Shown: positions 16,983 to 24,347 of the stretch, in pieces
Numbering within the stretch: position 1 is the stretch's first letter
Layout of the letters: each line of letters starts with the position of its first letter
From: Aliisedimentitalea scapharcae
GTDB taxonomy: Bacteria; Pseudomonadota; Alphaproteobacteria; Rhodobacterales; Rhodobacteraceae
Direction: 5' to 3'
Assembly (NCBI RefSeq): GCF_045277565.1
Contig: NZ_CP123584.1
Location: forward strand, 3,348,001 to 3,412,000
DNA: 64,000 nucleotides
Notes under the pieces: generated by a model
What the model was told of the DNA's origin: nothing
The model's input: only the letters and a program-made list of their open reading frames with translations
Databases searched by the model: none
Translations under genes and position numbers: made by a program

Positions 16983-17638
16983 TGCCCCGCAGATCGGTTC
17001 CCACCTCCGCTTCGGTGGCACAAACGCAAGGCGACAAGATGATCGCGCCATCAGCCAGTCGAAATCGCACTGCAATCTGCGATCTGCTGGTTCAGATTGC
17101 CCCACCTGAAGGACTGGCCTTGGAACTGGCCAGTGGCACGGGACAGCATGTGGCGCTGTTTGCACAGCGTCTGCCCGGCCTCCGCTGGCAACCCACCGAG
17201 ATCGACACCGCCCGACATCCCTCCATTCTGGCCCATGTCACCGACGCCGGTGTCTCCAATGTTCTGGAACCGGTGGCGGTGGATGCGACAGCCCCTGGAT
17301 GGGGGCGCAAGCACTCGGGCCAATCGTTGATTGTTGTGATCAACCTGCTGCATCTGATTGCCGAATCCGAAGTCCAGACCCTGATCCGCGAAGCCGCCCA
17401 AGCGTTGGCACCAGGGGGGCGATTTGTCATTTATGGCCCCTTCCGTCAGGGCGGAGAATTGGTCAGCGACGCGGACCGCGCCTTTGACGCGAGCCTCACC
17501 GCGCATGATCCCGCGATTGGGTACAAGGATGACTTTGACACGATGGATTGGGTGCAGGATGCCGGTCTCGAGATGTCGCAGATCATCGAAATGCCAGCCA
17601 ATAATCTTGCCCTGATCGCAGAAAAACCCGTGTTCTGA
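16982..17638 (+). CDS. DUF938 family SAM-dependent methyltransferase-like protein
   Basis: 218 residues. The DUF938 pattern is clear: an opening with SASRNRTAI, the SAM-binding loop LELASGTGQHVALFAQRLP, the second-strand segment PTEID, and INLLHLIAESE followed by GGRFVIYGPF. The fold is class I methyltransferase but no substrate is known for the family. It overlaps the D-amino-acid dehydrogenase gene by one base, so the two are made together. A longer in-frame extension upstream would lie inside the previous gene and is rejected. Confidence 0.82.
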   Translation: MPRRSVPTSASVAQTQGDKMIAPSASRNRTAICDLLVQIAPPEGLALELASGTGQHVALFAQRLPGLRWQPTEIDTARHPSILAHVTDAGVSNVLEPVAVDATAPGWGRKHSGQSLIVVINLLHLIAESEVQTLIREAAQALAPGGRFVIYGPFRQGGELVSDADRAFDASLTAHDPAIGYKDDFDTMDWVQDAGLEMSQIIEMPANNLALIAEKPVF

Positions 17639-17648
17639 TCTGAATCAA
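17635..17648 (+). promoter_or_regulatory. FNR-like box before the AhpD-like gene
   Basis: CTGATCTGAATCAA differs from TTGAT-N4-ATCAA at one position. It overlaps the stop of the methyltransferase gene and ends 65 bp before the start of the next gene. Confidence 0.4.
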
Positions 17649-17712
17649 AGTGAACCAGACACCCGCTCCATACACATTCCCAAAACAAGATGTTATTGGA
17701 AGGATCTGCAAC

Positions 17713-18048
17713 ATGACATGGCAGGCGAAATTGAACGACACCCGCAAGGGGCTCAGAAACCTGAATGGTGCCATCCCGGAAACCGCGCAGGCCTTTGGCG
17801 GTTTGGGCAAAGCCGTCAAAACAGGAGGTGTGCTTGATTTCAAAACCAAGGAATTCGTGGCGCTGGGAATTGCTGTCGCAGATCGGTGTGAGCCGTGCAT
17901 CTCGCTGCACATTGAAGCCCTGGTCAAATCCGGTGCCACCCGCGCCGAAGTGGCGGATGTCCTGGGCATGTGCATCCAGATGGGCGGAGGCCCTGCCATG
18001 ATGTATGCAGCCAAGGCGCTGGAATGCTTTGACGAGCTGAACGCCTGA
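17713..18048 (+). CDS. AhpD-like carboxymuconolactone decarboxylase family protein
   Basis: 111 residues, all-helical. It carries the AhpD core motif E-x11-C-x2-C-x3-H as Glu47, Cys59, Cys62 and His66 (RCEPCISLH), which in AhpD supports thiol peroxidase/reductase chemistry. The ATG at 17713 is chosen over 17650 since it follows GGAAGGATC and matches family length. It is separated from the upstream methyltransferase gene by 74 bp that include an FNR-like box, so it may have its own promoter. It is convergent with a LysR gene, with a double hairpin between. Role is probably redox or peroxide defence; the electron donor is unknown. Confidence 0.8.
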   Translation: MTWQAKLNDTRKGLRNLNGAIPETAQAFGGLGKAVKTGGVLDFKTKEFVALGIAVADRCEPCISLHIEALVKSGATRAEVADVLGMCIQMGGGPAMMYAAKALECFDELNA

Positions 18049-18096
18049 CCAAGCCAGACAGAGGCAGCAAACGACCTTATTGTTCACCCTGCAACA

Positions 18097-18147
18097 GGCA
18101 AGATTTTTATCTAAAAATCTTGCCAAGAAAATTCCCAATTTTCTTGG
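18097..18147. terminator. Two abutting perfect hairpins between convergent genes
   Basis: First stem GGCAAGATTTTTA-TC-TAAAAATCTTGCC (18097-18124, 13 perfect pairs), second stem CCAAGAAAATT-CCC-AATTTTCTTGG (18123-18147, 11 perfect pairs). They share two bases, so both cannot form fully at once. The position between the AhpD-like gene and a convergent LysR gene suggests a bidirectional terminator. Confidence 0.7.
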
Positions 18148-18168
18148 ATTCTTGGCTGACCGAAGCCG

Positions 18169-19038
18169 TCAGATTCGTGATCCGTTGCCTTTGGCGGGCC
18201 GGATCTGGCGCAGCCCCCGCATGACTTCCTGAATCGATGTCAGGTTTGGGTTCTCCGTCAGGTACAAAGCTTTGCAACTGAGCGACATCCGCTCTGCTCC
18301 CGTTACCTTGTGCAATCGCCCGCTTGCCAGGTGTTCGTCAATCATTGTCTCGGGAAAGAAGCCCATCCCTCCCCGTTTCAGCAAATAGCGCAGCCCCATC
18401 AACGCATTCCCCAACACGATATGCTGCTGGGACCGACCAGGCAATACGACCTGCAGTTGGGCATCATACTCGGGACCGAACTCGAGATTGATAAACAGCG
18501 GCAGGTCGCCAACACGCAGGTCCACCGGCCGATCGGCCACCAGATACAGTGTTTCGGGCGGGAATTCCTCGACGCCAAGGCGGGTGCCGGGCGGGGTTTC
18601 GTTGACGATGGCGATATCCAGCAATTGTTGCTCTACAGCCTGCCCCATGTTCAACGCGTGATCATAATTGATAACAAAAGGCACCTTGCCCTGATCCTGT
18701 TCCAACCAAACCGCCACATCCACCAGCAACGGATCCCAGATCGACAATTGCGAGCCCAGCCGCAGCGACACGCGCCCGCGCATGGCACCGGACAGATCCG
18801 CCCGGACCAGATCCCAGGTGCGCAACATTTGTTCGGCATAGGGCCGAAATTGGCGCCCTGCCGAGCTGAGCCGCGTTCCCCCCGGTCCGCGTTCAAACAG
18901 CTTGGCCTCCACCCCTGCTTCCAGACTTTTGATCCGGGCGCTCACCGCCGTTTGCGTGATGTTCAATTCGCCGGCAGCAGCATGGAAGCTGCCAGTTTGA
19001 ACAATGGTGAGAAAGGTCTTGAGCGCGTTGATCTGCAT
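18169..19038 (-). CDS. LysR family transcriptional regulator (divergent from HD gene)
   Basis: 289 residues. N-terminal winged helix-turn-helix starts MQINALKTFLTIVQTGSFHA and includes NITQTAVSARIKSLEAGV; the rest is the LysR effector-binding domain. I place the start at 19038, since the 49 residues upstream in frame do not look like LysR sequence. It is transcribed away from the HD-domain gene, with a palindromic T-N11-A box in the 98-bp gap between them, the classic layout in which a LysR protein controls its divergent neighbour and itself. The inducer is unknown. Confidence 0.88.
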   Translation of the reverse strand: MQINALKTFLTIVQTGSFHAAAGELNITQTAVSARIKSLEAGVEAKLFERGPGGTRLSSAGRQFRPYAEQMLRTWDLVRADLSGAMRGRVSLRLGSQLSIWDPLLVDVAVWLEQDQGKVPFVINYDHALNMGQAVEQQLLDIAIVNETPPGTRLGVEEFPPETLYLVADRPVDLRVGDLPLFINLEFGPEYDAQLQVVLPGRSQQHIVLGNALMGLRYLLKRGGMGFFPETMIDEHLASGRLHKVTGAERMSLSCKALYLTENPNLTSIQEVMRGLRQIRPAKGNGSRI

Positions 19039-19059
19039 CTGATACAATTTAATGATCAG

Positions 19060-19074
19060 ATTGATAAAATCAAT
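19060..19074. promoter_or_regulatory. LysR-type T-N11-A operator
   Basis: ATTGAT-AAA-ATCAAT is a perfect interrupted palindrome containing T-N11-A, in the gap between a LysR gene and the divergent HD-domain gene. It should be the regulator's recognition site. Confidence 0.55.
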
Positions 19075-19136
19075 TCGTTTTCCTGCTCGATCAATAGGCC
19101 CTAGAGTGAGTCTCAATTCAAACAGAGGACGCGCAC

Positions 19137-19733
19137 ATGTTGGACAAAAGCCACAAGCCCACCTGGACCAGTTTCGAGAACGCAACCGAAGCGGATTGGC
19201 ACGCCGTCATGGCCTATGAGGATGCTTATAACGCAGCCCTGCCCGACCGCATTCTGGACGCCATCCGGTCCCTGGACGAAGACTGGACCCCCTATCCGGT
19301 CAACCGGTTCCAGCACTGCCTGCAGGCCGCAACCCGTGCGCATGCGGACGGAGCGGATGACGAAATCATCGTTGCCGCGCTGGTGCATGATGTCGGTGAC
19401 ATCCTGTCGCCCTATAACCATGGCGAACTCTCCGCAGCCATGATGAAACCTTATGTGAGCGACAAAACCTATTGGATCCTCAAACATCACTGCGTGTTCC
19501 AGGGGTTTTACTACAATCACATTCTGGGGGGAGATCGTCACGCCCGCGACAAATACCGCGACAGCCCGTATTGGGAAGATTGCCGGTACTTCTGCGAAGT
19601 CTATGACCAATGCGCGTTCGACCCTGATTATCCCACCAAACCGCTCGAGTTTTTTGAGCCCATCCTGCGAAACCTTCTCTCCAAAGGGGACGGTCATATG
19701 GAGCTGGCCGAAACCGCACAGGACCAAGCCTGA
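19137..19733 (+). CDS. HD-domain metalloprotein, PhnZ/MIOX-like superfamily candidate
   Basis: 198 residues. Candidate metal ligands follow the H...HD...H...H...D order: His60 (NRFQHCLQAATRAH), His84-Asp85 (ALVHDVGD), His95 (YNHGE), His117/118 (LKHHCVFQG) and Asp157 (VYDQCAFDPDY). This order is shared by HD phosphohydrolases and by the mixed-valent diiron oxygenases PhnZ, TmpB and MIOX. The spacing and the KHH...F-Q-G-F/Y-Y segment fit the oxygenase-like group better. The Y-x2-E gate of PhnZ is not seen at the same distance before His60 (there is Trp50 and Tyr53). Good ribosome site AGAGGAC. It is probably controlled by the divergent LysR regulator. Substrate unknown. Confidence 0.72.
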   Translation: MLDKSHKPTWTSFENATEADWHAVMAYEDAYNAALPDRILDAIRSLDEDWTPYPVNRFQHCLQAATRAHADGADDEIIVAALVHDVGDILSPYNHGELSAAMMKPYVSDKTYWILKHHCVFQGFYYNHILGGDRHARDKYRDSPYWEDCRYFCEVYDQCAFDPDYPTKPLEFFEPILRNLLSKGDGHMELAETAQDQA

Positions 19734-19743
19734 GGAAAAACAA

Positions 19744-19774
19744 CACCAGCCGGCGCGCAATGCGCGGGCTGGTG
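19744..19774. terminator. Strong hairpin after the HD gene
   Basis: CACCAGCC...GGCTGGTG (8 pairs) encloses CGCGC-AAT-GCGCG, with a two-base bulge. No T tract follows, so it could be a terminator without a tail or a transcript-stabilising hairpin. Confidence 0.5.
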
Positions 19775-19904
19775 CTGCGGTGCCTTCACCGCCAATCGAG
19801 CGCAAAAAACCGCACATCTGCCCAACCCGTGGACAGGCATGGTTGATAAACCTGCCCCAAGAATGTGATCCTGATCCCAGTGAACGGTACCTGGAGGATC
19901 CTGA

Positions 19905-20657
19905 ATGCGCGCGGTTTTGTCCCTAGTTTTGCTCCTGCTGTTGGCCCTTCCAGCCGCCGCACAGGTTCCACGTGGCCTGGGGGACAGCGACCCGGTTGAT
20001 TTCAAGGGAAAGCCGCCCAGCCGCTATCCTGTTCACGGGATAGATGTCGCCCGCTTCCAGCCCCAGGTCGATTGGACCCAGGCCCGCAAGGCAGGAATAG
20101 ATTTCGCGTTTATCAAGGCCACCGAAGGCGGGGACTTTCTGGACCCGATGTTCAAATCCCATTGGCGTGGCGCGGGACGCGCCAGAATCCTTCGCGGCGC
20201 GTATCACTTTTTCTATTTCTGCCGACCGGCTGCGGACCAGGCCCGTTGGTTCATCCGCAATGTCCCCAAGACCCGCGGCATGCTCCCGCCGGTTCTGGAC
20301 ATGGAATGGAACCCGTTTTCACCAACCTGCACAAAACGCCCCCATGGATCGGTTGTGCGACGGGAAGCCCAGATATTTCTGGACATGATCGAACGCCATT
20401 ACGGTCAACGTCCGATCCTGTACACCACGCCTGAATTCTACCGTCAAACCGACATCGGGAAATTGAAGAACACGGAATTCTGGGTGCGATCAACGGCAAA
20501 AACCCCCGACCGCGCCTATCCGAAACAAAGCTGGCATTTCTGGCAATACAGCAGCACAGGCATCGTTCCCGGCATAGAGGGCGACGTGGATCTGAACGCT
20601 TTTGGCGGCAGCAAACGCCAATGGAAACGCTGGGTCGCCGCCCGTCAGAACCAATAG
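19905..20657 (+). CDS. Secreted glycoside hydrolase family 25 (lysozyme-type muramidase)
   Basis: 250 residues with a Sec signal peptide (MRAVLSLVLLLLLALPAAAQ). The GH25 domain follows: VHGIDVARFQPQVDW with the first acidic residue, FIKATEGGDFLDP, then the catalytic Asp-x-Glu in PPVLDMEWN, and the closing WHFWQYSSTGIVPGIEG with DVDLN. This family cuts the beta-1,4 bond of peptidoglycan between N-acetylmuramic acid and N-acetylglucosamine. It should act in the periplasm or outside the cell. Start ATG at 19905 follows GGAGGATCC. It stands alone, downstream of the HD gene and a hairpin. Confidence 0.92.
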   Translation: MRAVLSLVLLLLLALPAAAQVPRGLGDSDPVDFKGKPPSRYPVHGIDVARFQPQVDWTQARKAGIDFAFIKATEGGDFLDPMFKSHWRGAGRARILRGAYHFFYFCRPAADQARWFIRNVPKTRGMLPPVLDMEWNPFSPTCTKRPHGSVVRREAQIFLDMIERHYGQRPILYTTPEFYRQTDIGKLKNTEFWVRSTAKTPDRAYPKQSWHFWQYSSTGIVPGIEGDVDLNAFGGSKRQWKRWVAARQNQ

Positions 20658-20965
20658 AGGATCGCGTGCGGTCATATGCGTGATCTTCGTCACGCACAGG
20701 CCCCCGACCGGATGCGACGCCAGTTACACCAGACCGGCGGACGATGTCACCGGGCGACAGCTGGAGGGCGCAATCGGGCTGCTGGAGCAAACGCATCCTG
20801 ACCACACCCCGGTCTACCAACACCTGATGCTGCGCCCTGGCTCCCCGGCAAAGATCTGCATCTCTGAGTGTTCCCAGGTCCCGCCCGAATTTACGCATCA
20901 TAATCCCACGAAAAAGGCCCCGGTCTGTCAACCGGGGCCCAGATACCAATCACAGGGTCGGGAAA
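20658..20965. other. Intergenic region with no gene, ending in a terminator
   Basis: About 308 bp. Reading frames that cross it have no family-like sequence and no ribosome site. The only clear element is the minus-strand terminator at its right end (listed next). Confidence 0.5.
20911..20939 (-). terminator. Rho-independent terminator of the dimethylglycine-dehydrogenase-type gene
   Basis: On the minus strand GGCCCCGGT-N6-ACCGGGGCC, nine perfect pairs, is followed by TTTTT, 27 bp after the stop of the minus-strand gene. Confidence 0.9.
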
Positions 20966-23473
20966 TCACCCGTCCTTGCGGATGACTTCGTTCTTGGGGT
21001 CATAGGGGCTGTCGCAGGTGACAACCGCATCCCACAGCTTGTCCTGGATCTTGACCTGCAATTTGGTGCCTTCGACCGCTTGCTCGGGTTTGACATAGCC
21101 CATACCGATGGATTTTTCAAAGGCCACCGAATAGCCACCCGAGGTCAGACGACCCACGCGCTCGCCTTCGGGCGTATAAAGCACCTCGCGGCCCCAGGGA
21201 TCAGCATCGGCAGGGCCGTCGATCAACAGGGTGCAGCACTTTACGCGCACACCGGTCTCGACCAATTTGTCCTTGCCGTGGAACTCCTTGTTCAGATCCA
21301 CGAAACGCGGCAGGTCGGCTTCGAGCGGGGTCGCGTCACGACCCAATTCGTTGCCAAACGCACGATAGGATTTCTCCTGACGCAGCCAGTTCTGCGCGCG
21401 GGCACCGACCAGCTTCATGCCGTGCTTTTCACCGGCTTTTTCCAGCAGATCGAACAGATAGTTCTGCATTTCCATCGGGTGGTGCAATTCCCATCCCAAT
21501 TCGCCGGTATAGGCCACGCGAATGGCGTTCACCGGGCACATGCCCAATTCGATCTGACGCGCCGACAACCAGGGGAACCGCTTGTTTGACAGCGCCGTTT
21601 CCGGATCGGCATCGACGATCACCTCTTTCAGCACATCGCGCGATTTCGGGCCTGCGATGGCAAAAACGCCCCACTGGGTGGTGACATCCTGGATTTCGAC
21701 GTATCCGAACTCTTCCATCTTGTCTTCGGCGGCTTTGCGCAGGAAGTCGGCGTCATATTCCGACCAGGCACCGGCGGACACGATGTAATAGTTGTTCTCG
21801 CCATTGCGCACGATGGTGTATTCGGTACGGGTGGTGCCGAATGCGGTCAGCGCATAGGTCAGGTTGATGCGCCCAACCTTGGGCAGCTTGTTGCAGGTGA
21901 ACCAGTCCAGGAACTGGGTGGCACCGGGGCCCTTGACCACGTGCTTGGTGAACGCGGTGGCGTCGATCAGGCCGACGCCTTCGCGGATTGCCTTGGCTTC
22001 TTCGACAGCATGCTGCCACCAGCCACCCCGGCGGAAAGACCGCGCATCATGGTCAAAGTTTTCCGGCGCATCGACGGGACCGAAATAGTTGGGGCGTTCC
22101 CAGCCATTGACCCAGCCGAACTGTGCGCCACGGGCCTTTTGACGATCAAACGCGGGCGCAGTACGCAGCGGACGGGCCGCCGGGCGTTCTTCGTCCGGGT
22201 GGTGCAGGATATAGACGTGCTCATAGCACTCTTCGTTCTTGCGCGCTGCGAACTCGGTGGTCATCCAATTGGAGGAATACCGCTTGGGGTCGAGCGAGGC
22301 CATGTCGATTTCGGCTTCGCCATCGACCATCATCTGCGCCAGATAGTAGCCGGTGCCGCCCGCAGCGGTGATACCAAAGCTGAAACCTTCGGCCAGCCAC
22401 ATGTTGCGCAGACCCGGTGCCGGACCAACCAGCGGGTTGCCGTCTGGGGTATAGCAGATCGGGCCGTTGAAGTCGTCCTTGAGGCCGGATTCGGCACAGG
22501 ACGGGACGCGTTCGGCCATTGCCATGTATTGATCCGCGATCCGGTCCAGATCCAGCGGGAACAGATCGGCCCGGAAGCTGTCCGGCACGCCGTGCTCGAA
22601 CTGTGCGGGTGCGCCGCGTTCGTAGATGCCCAGGATCCAGCCGCCGCGCTCTTCGCGGGCATAGGATTCATTGTCGGCGTCGCGCACAACGGGATGCTCG
22701 GGGTTGCCGGCTTCACGCCATTTGACCAGCTCGGGGTCTTTGTCCATGACGATGAACGTGTGCTCGACCGGGATCGCGGGCATCTTGATACCCAACATTT
22801 TCGCGGTACGCTGAGCGTGGTTTCCGGACGCGGTCACGACGTGCTCGGCCGTGATCACCACCTGCTCGTCGGAGGGAATCAGGTTGCCGCCTTTTTCCAC
22901 CATTTTGGTGCAGGTGACTTCCCAATGGGTGCCGGTCCAGTGGAAGGCATCGGCCTGCAGTTTGCGCACGATGTCGACGCCGCGCTGACGGGCCCCCTTG
23001 GCCATCGCCTGGGTCACGTCGGCCGGGTTAATATACCCGTCTTCGGTGTGATAGATTGCCCCCTTCAGGTCGCCGGTTTCGATCAGCGGCCAGCGCTCTT
23101 TGATCTGGTCCGGGGTCAGCCATTCATAGTCCACGTCGCAGGTTTCCGCGGTCGACGCATAAAGCATGTATTCGTCCATGCGTTCGTCCGTCTGCGCCAT
23201 GCGCAGGTTGCCAACGACGGCAAACCCGGCGTTCAGCCCGGTTTCCTCTTCGAGGGTCTTGTAGAAATCCACCGAGTATTTGTGGATATGGGTGGTCGCA
23301 TAGGACATGTTGAACAGCGGCAGCAGGCCAGCCGCGTGCCAGGTCGAACCCGACGTCAGCTCGTCGCGTTCGATCAACATAACATCGTCCCATCCCGCCT
23401 TGGCGAGGTGATACGCAATCGACGTGCCGACGGCACCACCGCCGACGACCAGTGCTTTGACTTGGGTTTTCAT
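20966..23473 (-). CDS. Dimethylglycine/sarcosine dehydrogenase family FAD protein fused to a GcvT-type domain
   Basis: 835 residues. The N-terminal half is a DAO-type FAD oxidoreductase (VVGGGAVGTSIAYHLAKAGW at residues 9-28; STWHAAGLLPLF is the usual site of covalent flavin attachment through the His). A short FAO middle domain follows, then a C-terminal aminomethyltransferase (GcvT) half (VYDL-like folate site region, AYTGELGWELHHPMEMQNYL, GREVLYTPEGERVGRLTSGG). Such enzymes demethylate dimethylglycine or sarcosine and pass the formaldehyde unit to tetrahydrofolate. Ribosome site GGAGAG before the ATG. Glycine-betaine breakdown is the likely context, but the exact methylamine is not readable. 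A terminator follows. Confidence 0.9.
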   Translation of the reverse strand: MKTQVKALVVGGGAVGTSIAYHLAKAGWDDVMLIERDELTSGSTWHAAGLLPLFNMSYATTHIHKYSVDFYKTLEEETGLNAGFAVVGNLRMAQTDERMDEYMLYASTAETCDVDYEWLTPDQIKERWPLIETGDLKGAIYHTEDGYINPADVTQAMAKGARQRGVDIVRKLQADAFHWTGTHWEVTCTKMVEKGGNLIPSDEQVVITAEHVVTASGNHAQRTAKMLGIKMPAIPVEHTFIVMDKDPELVKWREAGNPEHPVVRDADNESYAREERGGWILGIYERGAPAQFEHGVPDSFRADLFPLDLDRIADQYMAMAERVPSCAESGLKDDFNGPICYTPDGNPLVGPAPGLRNMWLAEGFSFGITAAGGTGYYLAQMMVDGEAEIDMASLDPKRYSSNWMTTEFAARKNEECYEHVYILHHPDEERPAARPLRTAPAFDRQKARGAQFGWVNGWERPNYFGPVDAPENFDHDARSFRRGGWWQHAVEEAKAIREGVGLIDATAFTKHVVKGPGATQFLDWFTCNKLPKVGRINLTYALTAFGTTRTEYTIVRNGENNYYIVSAGAWSEYDADFLRKAAEDKMEEFGYVEIQDVTTQWGVFAIAGPKSRDVLKEVIVDADPETALSNKRFPWLSARQIELGMCPVNAIRVAYTGELGWELHHPMEMQNYLFDLLEKAGEKHGMKLVGARAQNWLRQEKSYRAFGNELGRDATPLEADLPRFVDLNKEFHGKDKLVETGVRVKCCTLLIDGPADADPWGREVLYTPEGERVGRLTSGGYSVAFEKSIGMGYVKPEQAVEGTKLQVKIQDKLWDAVVTCDSPYDPKNEVIRKDG

Positions 23474-23528
23474 GGGCCCGCTCTCCGGATTCTAAAGATT
23501 CTTGGCTATGGTTATGCCCAAGCCAGCG

Positions 23529-23540
23529 TTTGCGCGCAAA
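23529..23540. promoter_or_regulatory. 12-bp perfect palindrome upstream of the dehydrogenase fusion gene
   Basis: TTTGCGCGCAAA, symmetric with no spacer, lies 56 bp before the start of the minus-strand gene. Possible operator; no known regulator can be named from sequence alone. Confidence 0.3.
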
Positions 23541-23694
23541 AGCCATCCGACGCATAAAACGACAAAACCGACCTTCTACGCCTTCAACGGTGAGAATTGG
23601 GGTCACCTTTGTCGGTTTTTGGGTTTTTTGACACGTTGCCGACCTGGCCCCGTTCCCAGCCCGGACTGCAGTCAACCATCCCGGGCGGGTCTCA

Positions 23695-24340
23695 TTATGC
23701 GCCCTGCAGGTTCCAGATCGGTTTGATATGTTGAATAAGCCCCTGTTCCAAACCCGGCGCAGTTTGCACAGGCAATCCGTTCCAATCCGTGTGCTCGGGC
23801 ATGGCATACAGCACGCGGGAAACCCGCCCGCCACCCAGCGCCGTTTTCAGCAAATGGTGAACCCGATGACTGGTTCGTTGTGCTTTGGGACCTCTGGCAT
23901 AGTCGGCCATACGTTTGCTCAAGGTTCGAGCAGTGACACCGATGTACACGATATCTTCATCCACAATCAGCGCATAGACCCCCGGAAGGTCCGGCAGCGC
24001 CTTGTCCACCGTCAACTGGCCAGACGCTCCGATCTGCCAGTCGGCCCCATAGGTAAATCCGCGTTTCAGCAGATAGGTCCAATTGCGGCGGTCCCCCTGC
24101 CCAGTCACGGGTTCCGCTGCCGCACCGACACCCTGCAGAGATTGGAGGCCAGCAGGCGTTTGGGTCCACGCGCTTCCAATGTTGGGAGTGAGTGCTGGCC
24201 GTGGACGGATTTATGCCCTTTGCCACAGCTGTTTGAACCACCTCCCTCCGGGAGGCTGGTGCACGGTTTGCTGCGGTCACCGCATCGGCGATTTGCCAGA
24301 CTTGCCCGGTGATGGTTCCGGGTTTGGGACGGGTATTCAT
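23695..24340 (-). pseudogene. GIY-YIG nuclease-domain gene broken by a frameshift
   Basis: The N-terminal part starts at ATG 24340 (GTITGQVWQIADAVTAANR, then GINPSTASTHSQHW) and runs in one frame; the GIY-YIG domain (LPGVYALIVDEDIVYIGVT, with the typical G-V-Y and V-Y-I-G strands) runs in another frame to the stop at 23695. The two frames overlap, and a one-base change near 24168 would join them into one protein of about 214 residues. The C-terminal frame also has a GTG at 24108 but no good ribosome site. It lies 7 bp after the FAD-linked oxidase gene, as the last gene of that operon. Either a real inactivating mutation or a sequencing error. Confidence 0.6.
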
Positions 24341-24347
24341 TGTGGTG

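Noticed and set aside
20602..20985. A 127-codon frame after the lysozyme gene.
   Set aside because: It runs through the terminator of the opposite gene, has no ribosome site and no family-like sequence.
21941..23557. A 538-codon open frame antisense to the dehydrogenase fusion gene.
   Set aside because: Same kind of shadow; the minus-strand protein has all expected domains and a terminator.
23474..23694. Possible glycine-type riboswitch before the dimethylglycine-dehydrogenase-type gene.
   Set aside because: I could not find the conserved paired aptamer pattern; only a palindrome and T-rich runs are visible.
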